A DNA stretch of 64,000 nucleotides from Glandiceps talaboti. Taxonomy: Eukaryota; Hemichordata; Enteropneusta; Spengelidae. Made by a program: the position numbers and the translations under genes. The DNA lies in contig NC_135549.1 in NCBI RefSeq assembly GCF_964340395.1, forward strand, positions 4,571,501 to 4,635,500. The letters are read 5' to 3'. The notes under the pieces were generated by a model. That model was given only the letters and a program-made list of their open reading frames with translations, made no database searches and was not told the DNA's origin. Shown in pieces: positions 24,482 through 34,429 of this stretch. Each line of letters opens with the position of its first letter. The stretch's first letter is position 1.

Positions 24482-24697
24482 TGTGATACTTTCATACCAA
24501 AGCACACGGTTTACACAAAACACGGAGAGGTTTCGTCTTAGAACTAAACACTTCAACTTTATTACAGTCCGCCATAGTTCGGAAAAAGCACATGGAACTT
24601 CTAATATATCAATACGCCAGTGATAAGGCTACTAATAACTCAGTACTGGTATACGTATTATTGGGTTAACAATAAAGTAGTTCCTAAAATCATCACA
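24482..24697 (-). repeat. 3' LTR of the Gmr1-like element
   Basis: 216 bp with TGTGAT...ATCACA ends, by eye without differences from the other LTR. On the minus strand it lies directly downstream of the polypurine tract. Confidence 0.95.
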
Positions 24698-24712
24698 TTC
24701 CTCCCCCCTTAT
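24698..24712 (-). promoter_or_regulatory. Polypurine tract
   Basis: On the minus strand AAGGGGGGAGGAA abuts the 3' LTR, as expected for the plus-strand primer of reverse transcription. Confidence 0.9.
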
Positions 24713-24816
24713 GAAGTCAGAAACTTGTTTCTGAAGAAATCATGGTAACACCTGGTACCTAAAACATGGTTTAACACTCAATATAACATCAATACAATGC
24801 TTTGTTTCTTAAATGA

Positions 24817-26979
24817 TTAGTCTGACCAAGCACGAGACAAACCGTCAGCATTACTGTTCGCGCTGCCCTTACGGTGTACAATGTCAAATGAATACTCTTG
24901 GAGTATCAAACTCCATCTTAACAGTCTCTGATTCTTATCTTTCATACGCAACAACCAACGCAAAGGATGATGGTCAGTTTGTATGACAAACTGTGTACCA
25001 AACAGGTAATGGCGCAAAGATTGTATGGCCCAAACTATACTTAAACATTCTCGCTCAATAGTGGAATAATTTATCTCTCTAGGACTAAGTTTGCGACTTA
25101 AGTAAGCAATAGGGTGCTCATCATTAGAACTGTTCACCTGGCTGAGGACAGCTCCAATCCCTTTGTTACTTGCATCAACTTGAACGATGAATGGTTTGTC
25201 GAAGTCAGGGTTTCTCAACACCGGATACGTCGTCAACAACCGTTTAAGCTCACTGAAAGCTTCTTCACACTCTGTAGTCCAGGTTACCCTAGTAGGTGTA
25301 CCTTTCTTCGTTAAGTCAGTCAGAGGACTAGCAATACTTGCAAAGTTAGGTATGAAACGCCTATAGTAACCAACTAAGCCTAGAAACGCCCTGACATCAG
25401 TCTTCGTTACTGGTCTAGCAAAATTCTGTACTGCTTGTATTTTATCGGGTTGGGGTTTGACTTTGCCACATCCAGCAATATGTCCAACCACTGGGACTTC
25501 TGGAAATCCAACTTTACACTTGCTTGGACGAATAGTCAATCCAGCATCTCTAATTTGGTTGAATAGTTGTCGTAGATGCTTAATATGTTCACTCCATATC
25601 TTATCAGCAGTATCAACATCATCGAAGTAGGAACTTGAAAACTCCTGACATCCGTCTAGTACCATCTGCATCAGTCGCACAAAAGTTGCTGGTGCATTCT
25701 GCATACCAAATGGCATCACAAGAAATTCATACTGACCAAATGGCGTTATAAATGCAGACTTGGTACGTGCATCTGCATTCAAAGGTATCTGCCAGTAACC
25801 CTTGGTCAAATCGATACTAGTTATGTAGTTAGCATTTCCCAACTTTTCTATCATCTCATCTGCACGGGGCATTGGAAATGGGTCAAACTCGGTCACTTTG
25901 TTCAGTCCCCTATAATCAACACAAAACCGCCAAGATCTATCTTTCTTCCTTACGAGCACAATTGGTGCCGCATATGGACTGTGTGACTTCTGTATTATCT
26001 TCGCTTCTAGCATCTTGTTCACTTCTTGTTTTACCGTCTCCTTCAAAGACTCTGGTATTCTGTATGGTCTCTGACGAATTGGTTGTTCAGTCGTTGTTGT
26101 AATACTATGTTCTATCAACGAGGTATGTCCAGGAGAGTCCGTAAATAGATCACTGAACTCCTCTAGCAACATTCTAGCTTCTGCCTTCTGTTCATCGATC
26201 AGCCCATCATATATTTCTACATCTTTCCATGTTTCACTGGATGACATTAAATGGCAAACATCCATCTCAACTGGTTCAGTCTCATCACAGTCTTCTTCAG
26301 TCCTTCTTGCTAGGAAGGCAGTACCATCTCTGTCAAACCATTTGCGTAACATATTAACATGATACACCTTCTTAGTTTTACCCTTTCTTCCCATCTCAAC
26401 TTCGTAGTCAACAGGAGAAACTTTCTTTGTTATCTTATATGGCCCCTGCCACTGTGCCTGTAGTTTGCTAGTAGAAGAGGGTAGTAATATCAACACCTTT
26501 TCTCCAATCTGGAACTCTCGCTCTCGGGCAGTTCGGTCATACCATACTTTCTGCCTGTTCTGCGCACTACTAAGGTTCTCTTTAGCAAGCTCGGACATCT
26601 CTGCTAACCTATCACGAGCTTCCACTACAAACTGTGCTATGTTTTCCTCAGCCTTCAACTCTCCAGTCCAAGTCTCTCGCATAATAGCCAATGGTCCTCT
26701 AACTTGTCGGCCATATAGAAGTTCAAATGGAGAGAAGCCAGTAGACTGCTGAGGCACTTCTCTATATGCAAACAACAAGTAGGGGATATATCTGTCCCAA
26801 CTGTCTGGATGAGTTGCTGCATACTTCTTTAACATTGATTTCAAAGTACCATTGAAATTTTCAACAAGGCCATTCGCCATGGGGTGATAAGGTGTTGTCT
26901 TCAACTTCTTAATGTGTAGTAATTTACACAAATGTTCCATCAAATGTGAAAGGAAATTAGTACCCTGGTCTGACAACAT
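24817..26979 (-). CDS. integrase (rest)-reverse transcriptase-RNase H
   Basis: It is in the same frame as the upstream ORF, separated only by the TGA. It opens with the second integrase Asp (SDQGTNF) and the Glu (VENFNG) with 35 residues between them (DD35E). A GPY/F-type module follows (WQGPYKITKKV), then reverse transcriptase (VDYRGLN, SIDLTKGYWQIPL, FLVMPFGMQNAPATF, catalytic YFDD) and RNase H (VDASNKGIGAVLSQ, IERECLSIVWAI, TDHHPLRWLL, ANSNADGLSR). All expected catalytic acids are visible. The first ATG at 26979 is internal to the polyprotein and probably not a natural start. Confidence 0.93.
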   Translation of the reverse strand: MLSDQGTNFLSHLMEHLCKLLHIKKLKTTPYHPMANGLVENFNGTLKSMLKKYAATHPDSWDRYIPYLLFAYREVPQQSTGFSPFELLYGRQVRGPLAIMRETWTGELKAEENIAQFVVEARDRLAEMSELAKENLSSAQNRQKVWYDRTAREREFQIGEKVLILLPSSTSKLQAQWQGPYKITKKVSPVDYEVEMGRKGKTKKVYHVNMLRKWFDRDGTAFLARRTEEDCDETEPVEMDVCHLMSSSETWKDVEIYDGLIDEQKAEARMLLEEFSDLFTDSPGHTSLIEHSITTTTEQPIRQRPYRIPESLKETVKQEVNKMLEAKIIQKSHSPYAAPIVLVRKKDRSWRFCVDYRGLNKVTEFDPFPMPRADEMIEKLGNANYITSIDLTKGYWQIPLNADARTKSAFITPFGQYEFLVMPFGMQNAPATFVRLMQMVLDGCQEFSSSYFDDVDTADKIWSEHIKHLRQLFNQIRDAGLTIRPSKCKVGFPEVPVVGHIAGCGKVKPQPDKIQAVQNFARPVTKTDVRAFLGLVGYYRRFIPNFASIASPLTDLTKKGTPTRVTWTTECEEAFSELKRLLTTYPVLRNPDFDKPFIVQVDASNKGIGAVLSQVNSSNDEHPIAYLSRKLSPREINYSTIERECLSIVWAIQSLRHYLFGTQFVIQTDHHPLRWLLRMKDKNQRLLRWSLILQEYSFDIVHRKGSANSNADGLSRAWSD

Positions 26980-26991
26980 TTCTCTGGGTAC

Positions 26992-29394
26992 TCAAACACG
27001 GCTGTATACAGTAACCAGCTCCTCAGCTATCCTCTCAGCTTCCAAAGTGGGTACAGGTATCGCTTCTGGATAACGAGTTGCGTAGTCAATTATCGTTAAC
27101 ACATAACGATTTCCACGTGCAGTACGCGGTAATGGACCTATCATGTCCATAGCAATCCGTTGGAATGGCTCCTCCAGCACTGGCATTGGTATGAGCTTTG
27201 CTTTCACACCAGCTTTCCTATTTGCTGCTTTCTGGCATGCTTCACAAGTACGACAGTAACTTGCTACATCTGGAAAGATTCCTGGCCAATAATAGTGTTG
27301 TAACAAACGCCGCTTTGTCTTCTCCACTCCAAGATGACCTGCCAATGGTATGTCATGGGCAAGACGAAGTAGAGTTTCTCGACAGTGTTTGGGCACTACC
27401 AACTGGTTTAATATTCTACCATCCTTGACCCTGGATTTCCACTTCCTATAAAGTAATCCATCTTTCCAATAGAAGCATACATCTTCTATAGTCACTTGAC
27501 TAGCTGTAACTGCCAATCTGCGTGGTCCAGATAAAGTAGGACAGTTCTGCTGTAGCCGTCGCATTTCTGTAGGGTCAATGTCAAACACATCAATCATATC
27601 CTCTGTATGTGGGATATCTTCATCTGTCATCTCTTTGCTTTGAATGGATTCACCATTTTCACTCTGAGAATCACCTTCTGACTGTGGTTCTTTGGCACTC
27701 TCTGGCTGTGATCTACTTCCTTCACATGAGTAATCTTGTGCAGGTCTCAATACAGCATCACTTGTCTGAGTCGCACTATCTCCTTGCTCAAGTGAGACAG
27801 GTAAACTATCATTCATTATGGGTGCGATGCCCTCTGACGTGTCACTATGGGCAACACTTCCATCAATACTATTGCTGTATGGTTCATCACACTGGGTTTG
27901 CTCACATGGGGAATCTGCATTCGTACTGACTGACTTAGGCTGCACACCAGTCTTCTGAACATCAATTAGTTCCTCATGACGCCGTTGTCGTTGCAATTGC
28001 GCCTGTCTACGGGTCACCAGAAATGCTGGCTTACAACAACCATCATCATCAGTATCTTCAATATCATTTCCTAACAGAACATCTTCTGGTAGGGTGTCTA
28101 ACACAGCAGCCAAAATCTGACCTTCGTAGCACTGACATTCCACATGGATGACAGCCAATGGTAGTAGCTTAGTGTTGCCATCTGCAAATTCAATGTTAAC
28201 ATACTGATCATCCAAGTAAGAATCTGGTGATACAAGGTTTGAACAAACTATTGTCTGGTCACATCCCGTGTCTCTCAGAATACAGGCACGCTGACCATCA
28301 ACTTTTCCTGGATATCGGTGCCGGTTACCACATCTTTTTATACCACCACCATACCCATTACCATTAGGTATCAGCTGCTGGGCATGACATCGGAAAGCTT
28401 TCTGTCTTTCCTGACTAGTCTTTCTATTAGGACACTGATTAGCCTTGTGTCCAGTTTTATTACATGAGTAGCAAGTAATTACACTCTTTGGTTTACCCTG
28501 GGTTGCTTCAACAACTTTGTCAGTAGATGGACTTGGTTGTTTCTTGCCATCAGGAAAACGACTGTAGTTATTACGCTCAGTTTTCTTATGAGTCTCTAAG
28601 TAATGATCTGCCATATCAACCAACTCATCTGAATCCTTCAATTTCCTCTCTCGTAACCATACTTGGAGGTAGGGTGGAGTCTGCTCTAATAACTGCTCCA
28701 TAAGTATTATGTCTTTCAGCTTGTCAAAACTGTCAACTTCCATGGTTTCCAACCAACGGTCCAGAAACCCCGAAATAATTGTCCTCCATTCACCATAGGA
28801 GTCATCTTTCTGCTTCCTAGTGGTTCGAAACTTGGCACGATATGCTTCACCTGTAAGCTCATATCGCTTCAATATAGCCTTGCGAACTTTCTTATAGTCT
28901 TCGCTTTCGGCTGGGGGTAGTTTTGAATACGCATCTAGTGCTTTACCAGACAGGAGTCCAGCCAATCGAGTCGCCCATGTAGCTTCTGGCCACTCATGTA
29001 CTTTGGCTAACTTCTCAAAAGTTCGAAGGTATGCATCCACATCCTCACCCTCCTCGAACTTTGGCACTTTTGGTCCCTTATACTGAGATGTCTTAGCACC
29101 TACAAGTTCTGTCTGTAATCTCATCAGTTTCAGCTGGAATTCATGTTGCTGTGCCTGAAGCTGTGCTTGAAATTCATGTTGCTGTTTCTGGAAATCTTGC
29201 AGCTGTTTCTGCTGTCTTTCATCCATTTCTCTGACACGCAAATCATGTTCATGCCGTTCTCTCTCAAGCTGTAACATTTCTTGATTAGGACCTTGCATGG
29301 CCCCTTCAGCACCAAGCTGTAGAAGTGTCTCAGCGGCTTCCTGGTCACTTGCTGCTGTTTCACCGTCACTCATCCTGGCTCTAATGAAGTGCAC
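26992..29394 (-). CDS. gag-protease-integrase (first part), ends at an in-frame TGA
   Basis: 800 residues. Residues 38-97 form a Glu/Gln-rich coiled coil. Residues about 110-270 form a capsid region resembling the SCAN domain (LLEQTPPYLQVWLRERK). A CCHC knuckle is at 307-320 (CYSCNKTGHKANQC). The aspartic protease has DTG at 375-377 and VLLGNDI later. An acidic/Ser-rich linker precedes the integrase HHCC zinc finger (about 675-727) and the first catalytic Asp (MDMIGP, D750). The frame stops at TGA (26994-26992) between the first and second integrase catalytic acids; the same frame continues after it. The start could be the first ATG or the MSDGE seven codons in. This is one polyprotein broken by one stop, unless readthrough occurs. 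Confidence 0.93.
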   Translation of the reverse strand: MHFIRARMSDGETAASDQEAAETLLQLGAEGAMQGPNQEMLQLERERHEHDLRVREMDERQQKQLQDFQKQQHEFQAQLQAQQHEFQLKLMRLQTELVGAKTSQYKGPKVPKFEEGEDVDAYLRTFEKLAKVHEWPEATWATRLAGLLSGKALDAYSKLPPAESEDYKKVRKAILKRYELTGEAYRAKFRTTRKQKDDSYGEWRTIISGFLDRWLETMEVDSFDKLKDIILMEQLLEQTPPYLQVWLRERKLKDSDELVDMADHYLETHKKTERNNYSRFPDGKKQPSPSTDKVVEATQGKPKSVITCYSCNKTGHKANQCPNRKTSQERQKAFRCHAQQLIPNGNGYGGGIKRCGNRHRYPGKVDGQRACILRDTGCDQTIVCSNLVSPDSYLDDQYVNIEFADGNTKLLPLAVIHVECQCYEGQILAAVLDTLPEDVLLGNDIEDTDDDGCCKPAFLVTRRQAQLQRQRRHEELIDVQKTGVQPKSVSTNADSPCEQTQCDEPYSNSIDGSVAHSDTSEGIAPIMNDSLPVSLEQGDSATQTSDAVLRPAQDYSCEGSRSQPESAKEPQSEGDSQSENGESIQSKEMTDEDIPHTEDMIDVFDIDPTEMRRLQQNCPTLSGPRRLAVTASQVTIEDVCFYWKDGLLYRKWKSRVKDGRILNQLVVPKHCRETLLRLAHDIPLAGHLGVEKTKRRLLQHYYWPGIFPDVASYCRTCEACQKAANRKAGVKAKLIPMPVLEEPFQRIAMDMIGPLPRTARGNRYVLTIIDYATRYPEAIPVPTLEAERIAEELVTVYSRV

Positions 29395-30648
29395 CCTTAA
29401 AGCTTACTCAAGTACAGAAAGGGAATAGAAACCTGGAGAGCTGTACACGCAACAATATAGTGATTAATTAAATTGATTAACAATGAAAAGCTCACTTGTA
29501 TACATGCACAAGATTAGCAATGACCAACACACCGAAACAGCCCTGAAAAGGAATGGTTTGATTAGTAAAGCTTACTAAAACAACACTAAAAAGTTCACTC
29601 AGTTTGTTACACTTGAAAATGGTTCACTCTGGCCTGATATACACTTACGATCAGTAGCACCATGTACTCGTTGCCTAGCAACCAAATAACACAGAGTTCA
29701 ATGTCTCTAAAATAATTGCAAAACTGTCTCTGATATCGACTTACACAGAGATAATTATTTTATCCACGTCAAATATCAAACTAAACTTTGCTTTAGTCTA
29801 GTCTCAGTTCACTGGAAAAACAGTCCGCGACTTGCAACAGTAAACACAATTTAGTTTTACTCAAAATCTAAAAAGCTTACTCAATAAACAACAAGTCCTG
29901 TTACTTCCATAAAAAGAACGTTATAAAGTTCGCCGACTCTTCAGACTTCGCTGTAGAAATCAGTACAAGTAATTCCGCTTCAACTTGACGCACCACTCAT
30001 CAGCTGGACACACAAATTATGAACGGGAGGCCCACCATGCAGGTATTTCAACTCAGCACACGGCAAATCTATGAGGCGACGATAAGATTGGTACTCACAC
30101 AACCCTATACTGGCCCCTCACTGTAAATGGTTCATCGAAGTTCACTACAGAAATTCGCCAACTTTCACACTTGCAAACTTTACAAATTGCAAGTATCACA
30201 GAGTTTATAGTTGTTTGACTTCTCCGATAATCTGTTTCAACACTAAACGAGTCAATGAGTGAGATATAGCACTTCACTGTAGTTCGATGGAGTTTCCCGC
30301 GCTACTCAGCTTACGGTATAATCTCCTGTGTTCATACACAAACTTATATTACGTCTGTAATGATGTCTTAGTGACGGGTTCGTGTTAGTTCTAACCTCAA
30401 GTTTAGTATTAGTTTTCAGGATCAGGAATATTCACAAGCTGCCTGGCTCCAGTGAGTTTTCTCAGTCACGTCAGTTACTTACAGAAAGCAAACCACGGCA
30501 AAAGTCACTCCGTACAGGTTTCAGCTCGCTGTTAGCCCGTGACGTCCGCACACTCTACCACTGCACAACTTGCCTCTTGCTCTGAAGAGTTGAATTCCTT
30601 CGGGTCCGTTTGTTGATTGACGTTGGCACTCGCCTTCCACATCAATCC
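29395..30648 (-). other. Long 5' leader of the LTR retrotransposon
   Basis: About 1.25 kb between the primer site and gag without a convincing ORF. It may hold the packaging signal and an internal promoter; nothing specific can be seen. Confidence 0.6.
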
Positions 30649-30666
30649 CTTATAGCTGCCACCAAA
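30649..30666 (-). promoter_or_regulatory. Primer-binding site, tRNA-Leu type
   Basis: On the minus strand the 5' LTR is followed by TT and then TGGTGGCAGC, the complement of a GCTGCCACCA 3' end as found in several leucine tRNAs. The match I can claim covers ten bases; the next bases (TATAAGG) fit less well. Confidence 0.65.
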
Positions 30667-30882
30667 TGTGATACTTTCATACCAAAGCACACGGTTTACA
30701 CAAAACACGGAGAGGTTTCGTCTTAGAACTAAACACTTCAACTTTATTACAGTCCGCCATAGTTCGGAAAAAGCACATGGAACTTCTAATATATCAATAC
30801 GCCAGTGATAAGGCTACTAATAACTCAGTACTGGTATACGTATTATTGGGTTAACAATAAAGTAGTTCCTAAAATCATCACA
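30667..30882 (-). repeat. 5' LTR of the Gmr1-like element
   Basis: 216 bp, same as the left copy. It should hold the promoter and the polyadenylation signal; on the minus strand an AATAAA is present (CAACTTTATTACAG on the plus strand, at about 30741). Confidence 0.95.
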
Positions 30883-30887
30883 GTAAT
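30883..30887. repeat. Target-site duplication, right copy (GTAAT)
   Basis: It matches 24477-24481 and follows directly after the right LTR. Confidence 0.9.
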
Positions 30888-32160
30888 ATAAAATTATGCC
30901 ATAGTTTATGAAAATATCTTTAATTCCAGGTGTGGCATTCCCCTTTTAAGTGGTTTTTAATACATGTAGCTTCCCCCCCCTCCCCAATTTCAAATTCATT
31001 TGCGGAGTTGAATTGAAACTATGTTTATCTTATGCTGACAACATACAAATGTACTGTATGCAATAGCCTATTGATTGTGAAAGTTCAAGAAAGATAGAAT
31101 TACCCAATTAAGGCATTGCATTATGGAGGCTTTAGCTGCTTGTATATTGTACAACGTACATAAATAATTTGTGGTTTCTATTGATTCTTATTCTTCCTCA
31201 CTATCAATTTCATCTCACAACAATCCATTAGAATCTACAAATTTTGTACCTCCATCTGAAAGGGTAGAAAATGTGTACAGGAATATTCCACCACAATATT
31301 TACTCTACATTTGTACATGTAAGTCTAAGGTCATAGTCTAAGAGAACTATGAATATTTAATAAGGTGTTTGTACTCTGGGTTTAATACATCAGGGATAAT
31401 TATTTCCTGTTTTTTTTCTTTCATAATATTTGGTATTTTTTCCTCCTTCTAGTACCCATTTCACCTAAGTAGTGAAATTAAATACAGTATACATTTGTTG
31501 GCATTTTTCCAGTTCATTGATTTTTACAGAAATTTGTTAATTTGTACATTGGAAGAAAATATTGTAAAGGTCATTGAGGACAAGGCTATACAGTTACACT
31601 GAGCATGGATAATTATGAAACTGAATATGCTTCTAGTATCAACACAATTAGTTAATGAAATTCTATCATGCTTATAATCATGCATATGAAAATGAGTACG
31701 GGAACAAATGACATTATATTATGCTTTCATGCATATGCAAATAAGTAGGGAACCAATGAAATTATATTATGGTTATAATCATGCATATTCAAATGAGTAG
31801 GGGCAATCCCTTCTCTCTCCCCTTGTACATGTATGTGTATGATGTCATATATCCGGGTTTTATATTTACTTCCTGGAATAAAACAAATAGAACATTCTCT
31901 CTCATTTCACAAATCAGTTCCCTTTTTAAACAAATCAAACTCTTAAAATATACTGAATTGAGTGTCTGGAACACAGTTTCTAATAAATTGAAAAAGATGT
32001 ACATGAACAATGTTACTCCTGTGTAAATTAAATGGCTAAAAACTGTATCACTGAGTTTAGATAGAAAAGGATATTTTATTGGCAACATCAACAGTTGAAC
32101 ATTTTTCTATAAAAAAATATTGTTTATTGAAAATCTTGTGTTTTTCACAACCAGTTAAGA
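30888..32160. other. Intron 1 sequence with a 51-bp tandem repeat
   Basis: About 31660-31805 holds nearly three copies of a ~51-bp unit with CATGCATATG, AAATGAGTA.GG and GAAATTATATTATG. The rest shows nothing recognisable. Confidence 0.6.
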
Positions 32161-32165
32161 AATTG

Positions 32166-32166
<1 letters not shown>

Positions 32167-32204
<38 letters not shown>
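32167..32204. repeat. (CAA)n microsatellite
   Basis: About 12 CAA units. Confidence 0.95.
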
Positions 32205-32205
<1 letters not shown>

Positions 32206-32466
32206 TTAATCAGTTGATCTACCAGGCTGATGAACAGTTTCGGTCATTGGATAAATAAGTTATTCTCAAACCCCACCACTCTCTCTAGCCTACATGTGCA
32301 CATGTACATTGTACATTTGTATCTGTCTAAAACTGAAAATTCTTTCATTACCTCTTGTATATCACATGTAGGACTACATGTATGTCCCATAATGTGTCAA
32401 GCACTAGTACATATTGTATTTTTAAAAAAACACAAATCATATTTACATATGTATAATCATAAATGG

Positions 32467-32567
32467 ATATGGATTTTGCAGACCAGGGTTGTACAGCAGA
32501 AGGGCCCACTTCAGGAGGGCCTCAGTGTAAGCCGTACTACCGAGGTCTGCAAAACCCATATCTGGGC
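32467..32567. repeat. ~100-bp inverted-repeat element
   Basis: ATATGGATTTTGCAGACC at the left is matched inverted by GGTCTGCAAAACCCATAT at the right, with one mismatch. A small MITE or hairpin repeat; the ORFs across it are incidental. Confidence 0.65.
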
Positions 32568-32769
32568 CGTAAAGATTTTGTTATACATCCCATGTAGTGG
32601 CACGGAAACATCATTTGAATCACATAATCGCATAAACTGACCAGGAAATATTATTTCATTTGTAAAAATATAAAAATACCGCCAATGGCATTCGAGCACA
32701 ACTGTACAGTTTTCAAAAATGTTTATCCATATGCTAGTCCATATGCTAACAACAGGTGTTCATTTGCTG

Positions 32770-33493
32770 AATCCAGTTGCCTATCCAACCATGTTGCTAT
32801 CTTTGCGATATATGTGATCATTTGGCTGTTGCTATGGGCATGGTCATGTTGCTAGATCTATTTGCATACATTTTTGAATGTTTTTGTTCACCTGTGTATG
32901 AATTCCTGATATTATCTTTGCAATTTACGTGATCATTTGGTTGTTGCTAAGGGCGTGGTCATGGTTGCTAGGGCCAATTTTGTCAAAATGTTTTGAAGAA
33001 AAACTGCAGAATAACACTTTCAGACTCATTGACCAAGTACTTTTTGAGATATAAGTTTTTGACGAAAAATGAACATGTTTACACCTAATTTGCATATCAC
33101 TCATGGAATCATTATATGCTTAATATTTCTTTGTCCATACATCCCTAGATGATTTCCCATTAAATTTCAGCCCAATCTGCTCAGTGGTTTTGGAATTATA
33201 GATTTTTGACCAAAAAGACACATTTTTTGCCCTAATTTGCATATCACTGATGGGACCATCATATCATGAACAATTCTTAGTAAAAACATCCTGAAGACTG
33301 TTGCATGCAAATTTCAGCCCAATCTGCGCGGTAGTTTTTGAGTTTAAGCTTTTTGACCAACAATCACATTTTTTTACCCAAATCACAAACCGGTGGTAAG
33401 ATCATTTTGATTTGAACATTTTCCCAACTAGACACCCAAGGTAATGGACCCACCAAATATCAAATCGGTTCAGTGGTTTTTGACTTTAAGTTG

Positions 33494-33582
<89 letters not shown>

Positions 33583-33645
33583 CCATACCGACAGACAGAC
33601 AGATGCTGGGCGATCCCTATAGAGCAACTGAACCTCAGTTCAGTT
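32770..33645. repeat. Dispersed repeat with ~150-bp tandem units ending in (CA)n
   Basis: GTGATCATTTGG and TGTTGCTA.GGGC.TGGTCATG occur twice at 32813-32970. From 33050, diverged units of about 140-150 bp recur, with TTTTTGAC.AAAA, CTAATTTGCATATCACT and CCCAATCTGC.C.GT.GTTTT. The block ends in CA repeats (33496-33581) and GACAGACAGACAGATGCTGG. It looks like an interspersed repeat with a tandemly built body and microsatellite tail. Confidence 0.6.
33496..33581. repeat. (CA)n microsatellite
   Basis: About 43 CA units; the His-Thr ORF over it is an artefact. Confidence 0.97.
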
Positions 33646-34106
33646 GTGCTAAAAATATATGTAATGGAGAAATCATCAAAGCCAAATCACTGAGTGAACG
33701 GATATCGATGAGTGCATCATATTTGCCATACATGTATTTGGGAAAATGTGATTGTTCGATGCTATTGAATTCCATTGGAATTGATACTAAATGTAGGTAT
33801 ATCATAAAGAAAAAATAATGTTTTATTTGAAAATCTTGTCTGTTGAAAAGCAGTTCAGAACAGTAATTAAGTATTTTTTACCACAGCATTCAGTTGAAGT
33901 GCATGGTCAGCATGGATGGCATCAACATACAAAATGTATATTGGTAAAAGATTCAAACCACGATTAACACATTTCCAGTAGTTTAATGTTATTTTTACAA
34001 CTACTTTCATGAAATGGATTCAATGTCCAGGTTTATCCTGTTCTCCCCCCCCCCCCCCACCACATGTAACTAATTATATAAAGCAAATGTAAGTACATAC
34101 ATGTAC

Positions 34107-34429
34107 CAATCTGATTAAAATCTGATGTAGATGTCGGCTAATCGTTCATTGCTATTTTACCTTCGTTATTTTGCCTGAATTTTACCTTTGTTATGTTTGT
34201 TGATATTCAATGCGTACATGTATGCCCATGGCAAGTAAGACGCAACCTGATTGGCTGTGTGTCTCACTGAGCAGAAATTCGTTTGCATGTGTGCCAGTTC
34301 AGATGTAGAGGAGGTGATCAGGCTAAAAAAATGTAAACATGTACCAAAAAGGTCAATTCAGGCAAAATAACGAAGGTAAAATAGCAATGAACGATTAGCC
34401 AACATCTACATCAGATTTTAATCAGATTG
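34107..34429. mobile_element. MITE with ~85-bp inverted repeats
   Basis: Both ends read CAATCTGATT and continue AAAATCTGATGTAGATGT. The arms match for about 85 bp with one or two differences, around a ~150-bp centre. No ORF. The same terminal sequence occurs in the element at 45317-45543. It lies in inferred intron 1. Confidence 0.9.

Larger units (their letters stand above)
24482..30882 (-). mobile_element. Complete Gmr1-like Ty3/gypsy LTR retrotransposon (6401 bp)
   Basis: Two 216-bp LTRs (24482-24697 and 30667-30882) look identical, begin TGTGAT and end ATCACA. The element is flanked by a GTAAT duplication. Read on the minus strand the order is 5' LTR, tRNA-Leu-type primer site, leader of about 1.27 kb, a gag-protease-integrase-reverse transcriptase-RNase H frame, polypurine tract and 3' LTR. 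Integrase lies before reverse transcriptase, opposite to most Ty3/gypsy elements and as described for the Gmr1 group of deuterostomes. No env-like ORF is seen. It sits in the inferred first intron of the CUB gene in the same orientation. One in-frame TGA interrupts the integrase. Confidence 0.95.

Noticed and set aside
25114-27929. Plus-strand ORFs inside the LTR retrotransposon
   Set aside because: Antisense shadows of the gag-pol frame.
33444-33818. 124-codon ORF with a His-Thr run
   Set aside because: CA microsatellite in frame; no conserved part.
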